DNA of 6,488 bases from Verrucomicrobiota bacterium (GTDB taxonomy: Bacteria > Verrucomicrobiota > Verrucomicrobiia > Limisphaerales > AV2). The stretch spans positions 1 through 6,488 of the forward strand of contig QHOP01000497.1 of NCBI GenBank assembly GCA_003219345.1, given 5' to 3'. How positions within the stretch are numbered: position 1 is the stretch's first letter; each line of letters opens with the position of its first letter. This document shows positions 4,153 through 6,488 of this stretch, one piece after another. The notes under the pieces are model-generated. The model was given only the letters and a program-made list of their open reading frames with translations. It was not told the origin of the DNA and ran no database searches. The position numbers and the translations under genes were made by a program.

Positions 4153-6488
4153 GCTTCACCGACGGCACTGGCGGAACTGTGGCTGACTGGTATCGGTACG
4201 CGCGGACTTTAACTGCGAATTCAGATTTCAACGGCGGATGGCACGGGGCGGCCGGGTTCGAAAGAACCGATGCGGGCGGAAACGACGTGGCCGCTACCTG
4301 GGTCATTAGTTCGCCGGGCCTTTATACGATTCAACTCTCGCAGCGGGAGGACGGGGCGTCCGTCGATGCATTGTCCTTCCAGCTTTCAACCCTGCCCGCC
4401 CCAACAGACCCCGGTCCACCTGAATCCGCCATTTCGACGACGTTTCCTGTGGCTGTCGCGGGGCGCACTCCCGGCGCAAACGCAGTGGGCGTTTTCCCGG
4501 ATACTTCCATTACGGTGCAAATCGCCGACGGCGGCTCCACTCAGCTCAATCCGAATTCAGTCACTTTGTCCCTCAACGGCACGGCCTTGTCCAACCCGAT
4601 CATCACAAAATCGGGGAACACCACAACAATAACCGCCGCTCCCCCCAACCTTCTTCCCGCCGGCTCCGTCAACTCAGCCACTGTGGTCTTCAGCGACAAC
4701 GCCTCTCCGGCCAAAACTTCTACCAACACGTGGAGTTTCACGGTGGAAAACTACTCCACCCTTACGCCGGGCCTTGCCCGGCCAGCCGGGACGGTGGACA
4801 CAACAAGTTCCGGGTTCAGCGGGACAATCCATCAGGCCAGAACAGACTCTCTTTTGCCAAACAGTATCCGGCGAGCCGAAGATCAACTTCGCGGTTTGCT
4901 GATTGATCCGCTGACGGGCGCCCGGTACGTGAACCACGCCACGGTAACCAATTTCACCGATCAGGACGTGATCAATTGGAATCGCGACGCTGGCGGACTC
5001 GGAAATGAAATCGGCAATTTCAGAGCTGACAGCGTCCCGCCTTTCCCGGACGAGCCGATTCCGGGCATTCCGGGCGACGAAGCATCGTTTGAGAACATCG
5101 CAGCGGAGTTAATCAGCTACCTGGATTTGCCCGCCGGTCTGATCCGATTGGGAGTCAATAGCGACGACAATTTTCGTGTCGCGTCGGCGGTGAATCCCCG
5201 TGACGCAGGCTTGCAGCTTGGAACGTTTGACTTGCCTGGCGGGCGCGGCTCGGCCGACACGATCTTTTCAGTGTTTGTCCAGACCGCGGGCATTTACCCG
5301 GTCCGGCTCGTCTGGGAGCAAGGTCAAGGCGGCGCCAACCTCGAATTCTTCTCGGTGGACATTGCGACAGGACAGAAAATCCTGATCAATGACCGCAACA
5401 ATCCGAAGGCGATCAAAGCGTATCGTGTCTCGACATTCGTCCTGCCGCCCTTGATCAATCAAATCCGGCCGCTGCCGGGGGCGATCAATGCCTTTCCGCA
5501 GACCGATATTTTCGTGGAACTTGTGGATCAGACCAGTCCGGTCAATTCCACGACCGTGGCCATGACGTTCAACGGCTCGGCGGTCACGCCGCAGGTTGCC
5601 AAGTCAGGCAGCAGCACGAAGATTTCCTTCGATCCGCCCGGTCTGTTGCCTTCCGGTTCCACCAACGATGTAACGCTGACGTACTCCGACAATGCCGGCG
5701 TTTCCTACACCAACACCTGGCAGTTCGTGGTGCAGAATTATTCCACTCTCCCAACCCTGCCGCCGGACCGGAAACTGACTTCCGTTGACACTACCAAACC
5801 GGGCTTCCAGCTCAGGCTGCGTTTGTTGCCGCTCGGAGTGGCGCGTCCCGGAGGCAACACCGTCGTCACCGCCATCCTCCAACTCAATGACGCGTTCATT
5901 GATCCGACTACGGGCCAGCCGTATCCCGACCAGATCAATCGCTCTGCGGCCGGCAATGAGCCGGGAGCGGTTTTCAATCCCGACGGCACGTTCACTGAGC
6001 CAAGCATTATCAACTTCAACGAAGCGGCGGGAGGCACCGACCAGGGGGTGTTCCGTTCGCCCACCTGGCCGGACGAACAGAGCCCTGGTGTGCCAGGCTT
6101 GGATAGCGGCCAGGATTATTACGTCATGCTCGCGTCCACCATCCTCGAATTGAAGGCCGGAGTGTATCGCATGGGGGTCAACAGCGATGACGGGTTCGTG
6201 GTGACCTACGACGATCCGCGGGACGTTTTTGCAATTCAACTCGCCTCGGCCGGAGACCGCGGCCAGACAACGTCGCTTTTCGATTTCGTTGTGCAGGAGG
6301 ACGGACTTTATCCCTTCCAGTTGATCTGGTGGGAGAGCACCGGAGGTTCCGAGTGCGAATGGTTCATCGTGGATGCGACTACCGGGGAGCAGATTCTGAT
6401 TAATGACCTCACTCACTTTTTCCAGGCCAGCCCGGTCAAGGCTTATCGGACCGCCCCGCCACGGCCGTATGTAAAATCGATCAACCCA
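4068..6488 (+). CDS. Large exported multidomain protein, main part: CBM6/35-like, Ig-like and PA14-like modules (3' end outside window)
   Basis: Frame 3 is open from 3969 to the window edge (about 807 codons from 4068) with no stop; this is the continuation of the signal-peptide fragment at 3850. Layout: rest of the CBM6/35-like sandwich (4068-4382; 'GTYQLYLRWGGFDGGSDS', 'GLYTIQLSQREDGASVDALS'); Ig-like unit 1 (4416-4763, ending 'FTVENYSTL'); PA14-like unit 1 (4764-5437; 'LGVNSDDNF', 'GIYPVRLVWEQG', 'KILIND'); Ig-like unit 2 (5445-5750, ending 'FVVQNYSTL'); PA14-like unit 2 (5751-6455; 'MGVNSDDGF', 'GLYPFQLIWWES', 'QILIND'); and the start of a third Ig-like unit ('PRPYVKSINP'). There is no catalytic motif. 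The likely role is an extracellular or cell-surface adhesin or glycan-binding protein; PA14 folds often bind carbohydrate, but the exact function is not shown. An automatic caller would probably start it at a late TTG or GTG such as 4098 or 4134; those are internal codons. Confidence 0.82.
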   Translation, partial: MGTVGTYQLYLRWGGFDGGSDSVYAGLVGFTDGTGGTVADWYRYARTLTANSDFNGGWHGAAGFERTDAGGNDVAATWVISSPGLYTIQLSQREDGASVDALSFQLSTLPAPTDPGPPESAISTTFPVAVAGRTPGANAVGVFPDTSITVQIADGGSTQLNPNSVTLSLNGTALSNPIITKSGNTTTITAAPPNLLPAGSVNSATVVFSDNASPAKTSTNTWSFTVENYSTLTPGLARPAGTVDTTSSGFSGTIHQARTDSLLPNSIRRAEDQLRGLLIDPLTGARYVNHATVTNFTDQDVINWNRDAGGLGNEIGNFRADSVPPFPDEPIPGIPGDEASFENIAAELISYLDLPAGLIRLGVNSDDNFRVASAVNPRDAGLQLGTFDLPGGRGSADTIFSVFVQTAGIYPVRLVWEQGQGGANLEFFSVDIATGQKILINDRNNPKAIKAYRVSTFVLPPLINQIRPLPGAINAFPQTDIFVELVDQTSPVNSTTVAMTFNGSAVTPQVAKSGSSTKISFDPPGLLPSGSTNDVTLTYSDNAGVSYTNTWQFVVQNYSTLPTLPPDRKLTSVDTTKPGFQLRLRLLPLGVARPGGNTVVTAILQLNDAFIDPTTGQPYPDQINRSAAGNEPGAVFNPDGTFTEPSIINFNEAAGGTDQGVFRSPTWPDEQSPGVPGLDSGQDYYVMLASTILELKAGVYRMGVNSDDGFVVTYDDPRDVFAIQLASAGDRGQTTSLFDFVVQEDGLYPFQLIWWESTGGSECEWFIVDATTGEQILINDLTHFFQASPVKAYRTAPPRPYVKSINP
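4416..6488 (+). repeat. Tandem Ig-like + PA14-like module, about 1.0 kb per unit (two complete, third begins)
   Basis: Matching landmarks recur at near-constant distance: 'NYSTL' at 4749 and 5736 (987 bases), 'VNSDD' at 5157 and 6180 (1023), 'ILIND' at 5379 and 6393 (1014), 'KAYR' at 5415 and 6438 (1023). Also shared are 'LLP(A/S)GS.N..T..(F/Y)SDNA', 'VDTT..GF', 'LIDP.TG..Y', '(F/W)PDE..PG(I/V)PG' and 'S.(K/T)...' loops. Most positions in between differ, so this is an old duplication and not a recent DNA repeat prone to slippage. Confidence 0.75.

Noticed and set aside
5604..6416. Minus-strand open frame (270 codons) opposite the exported-protein gene
   Set aside because: The + strand frame is continuous and shows duplicated domain motifs; the minus-strand product has no recognisable domain and lies entirely in the shadow of the real gene.

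Overview
The window looks like a piece of a Verrucomicrobiota-type chromosome (my best guess is the Pedosphaera/Limisphaerales side). Evidence: moderately high GC; a propeller-type sensor kinase paired with a NarL-type regulator; a large exported protein that starts with the 'VVIEAEHFD' type of N-terminus and continues as Ig-like/PA14-like modules; and a GC-rich palindromic intergenic repeat of a kind I associate with these genomes. The assignment rests on recalled family resemblance, not on a search.

Bases 1-2780 hold one broken gene for a membrane sensor histidine kinase. Its N-terminus lies before the window. The gene encodes fourteen 'LW.GT' beta-propeller repeats (two seven-bladed propellers), a Y_Y_Y domain, one membrane helix, a HisKA_3 dimerisation/phosphoacceptor helix and a HATPase domain. 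Near 1168 the reading frame changes from frame 1 to frame 3, and about 61-67 bases of blade 10 are missing. Bases 2767-3399 encode the cognate response regulator (receiver plus LuxR-type HTH), which overlaps the kinase gene by 14 bases.

Bases 3400-3849 are non-coding. Starting 20 bases after the regulator stop codon is a 146-bp palindromic element (3419-3564) whose two halves are imperfect inverted copies of each other, each with its own internal hairpin. A further hairpin (3636-3659) and a 10-bp direct repeat (3814-3846) lie upstream of the next gene.

Bases 3850-6488 hold a second broken gene, for a large exported protein that runs off the right edge. It encodes a signal peptide, a CBM6/35-like beta-sandwich, then an Ig-like plus PA14-like unit of about 1.0 kb present twice, with a third Ig-like unit beginning at the edge. 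Near 4060-4068 the frame again changes from 1 to 3, again with an apparent loss of conserved sequence.

Working model: the kinase senses an extracytoplasmic ligand, plausibly a glycan breakdown product, and phosphorylates the regulator. The exported protein is probably a surface carbohydrate- or matrix-binding protein, but nothing here shows that the regulator controls it. I found no new defence, mobile or RNA system. The most notable signals are the two similar 'missing block plus frameshift' lesions within 3 kb and the palindromic element.
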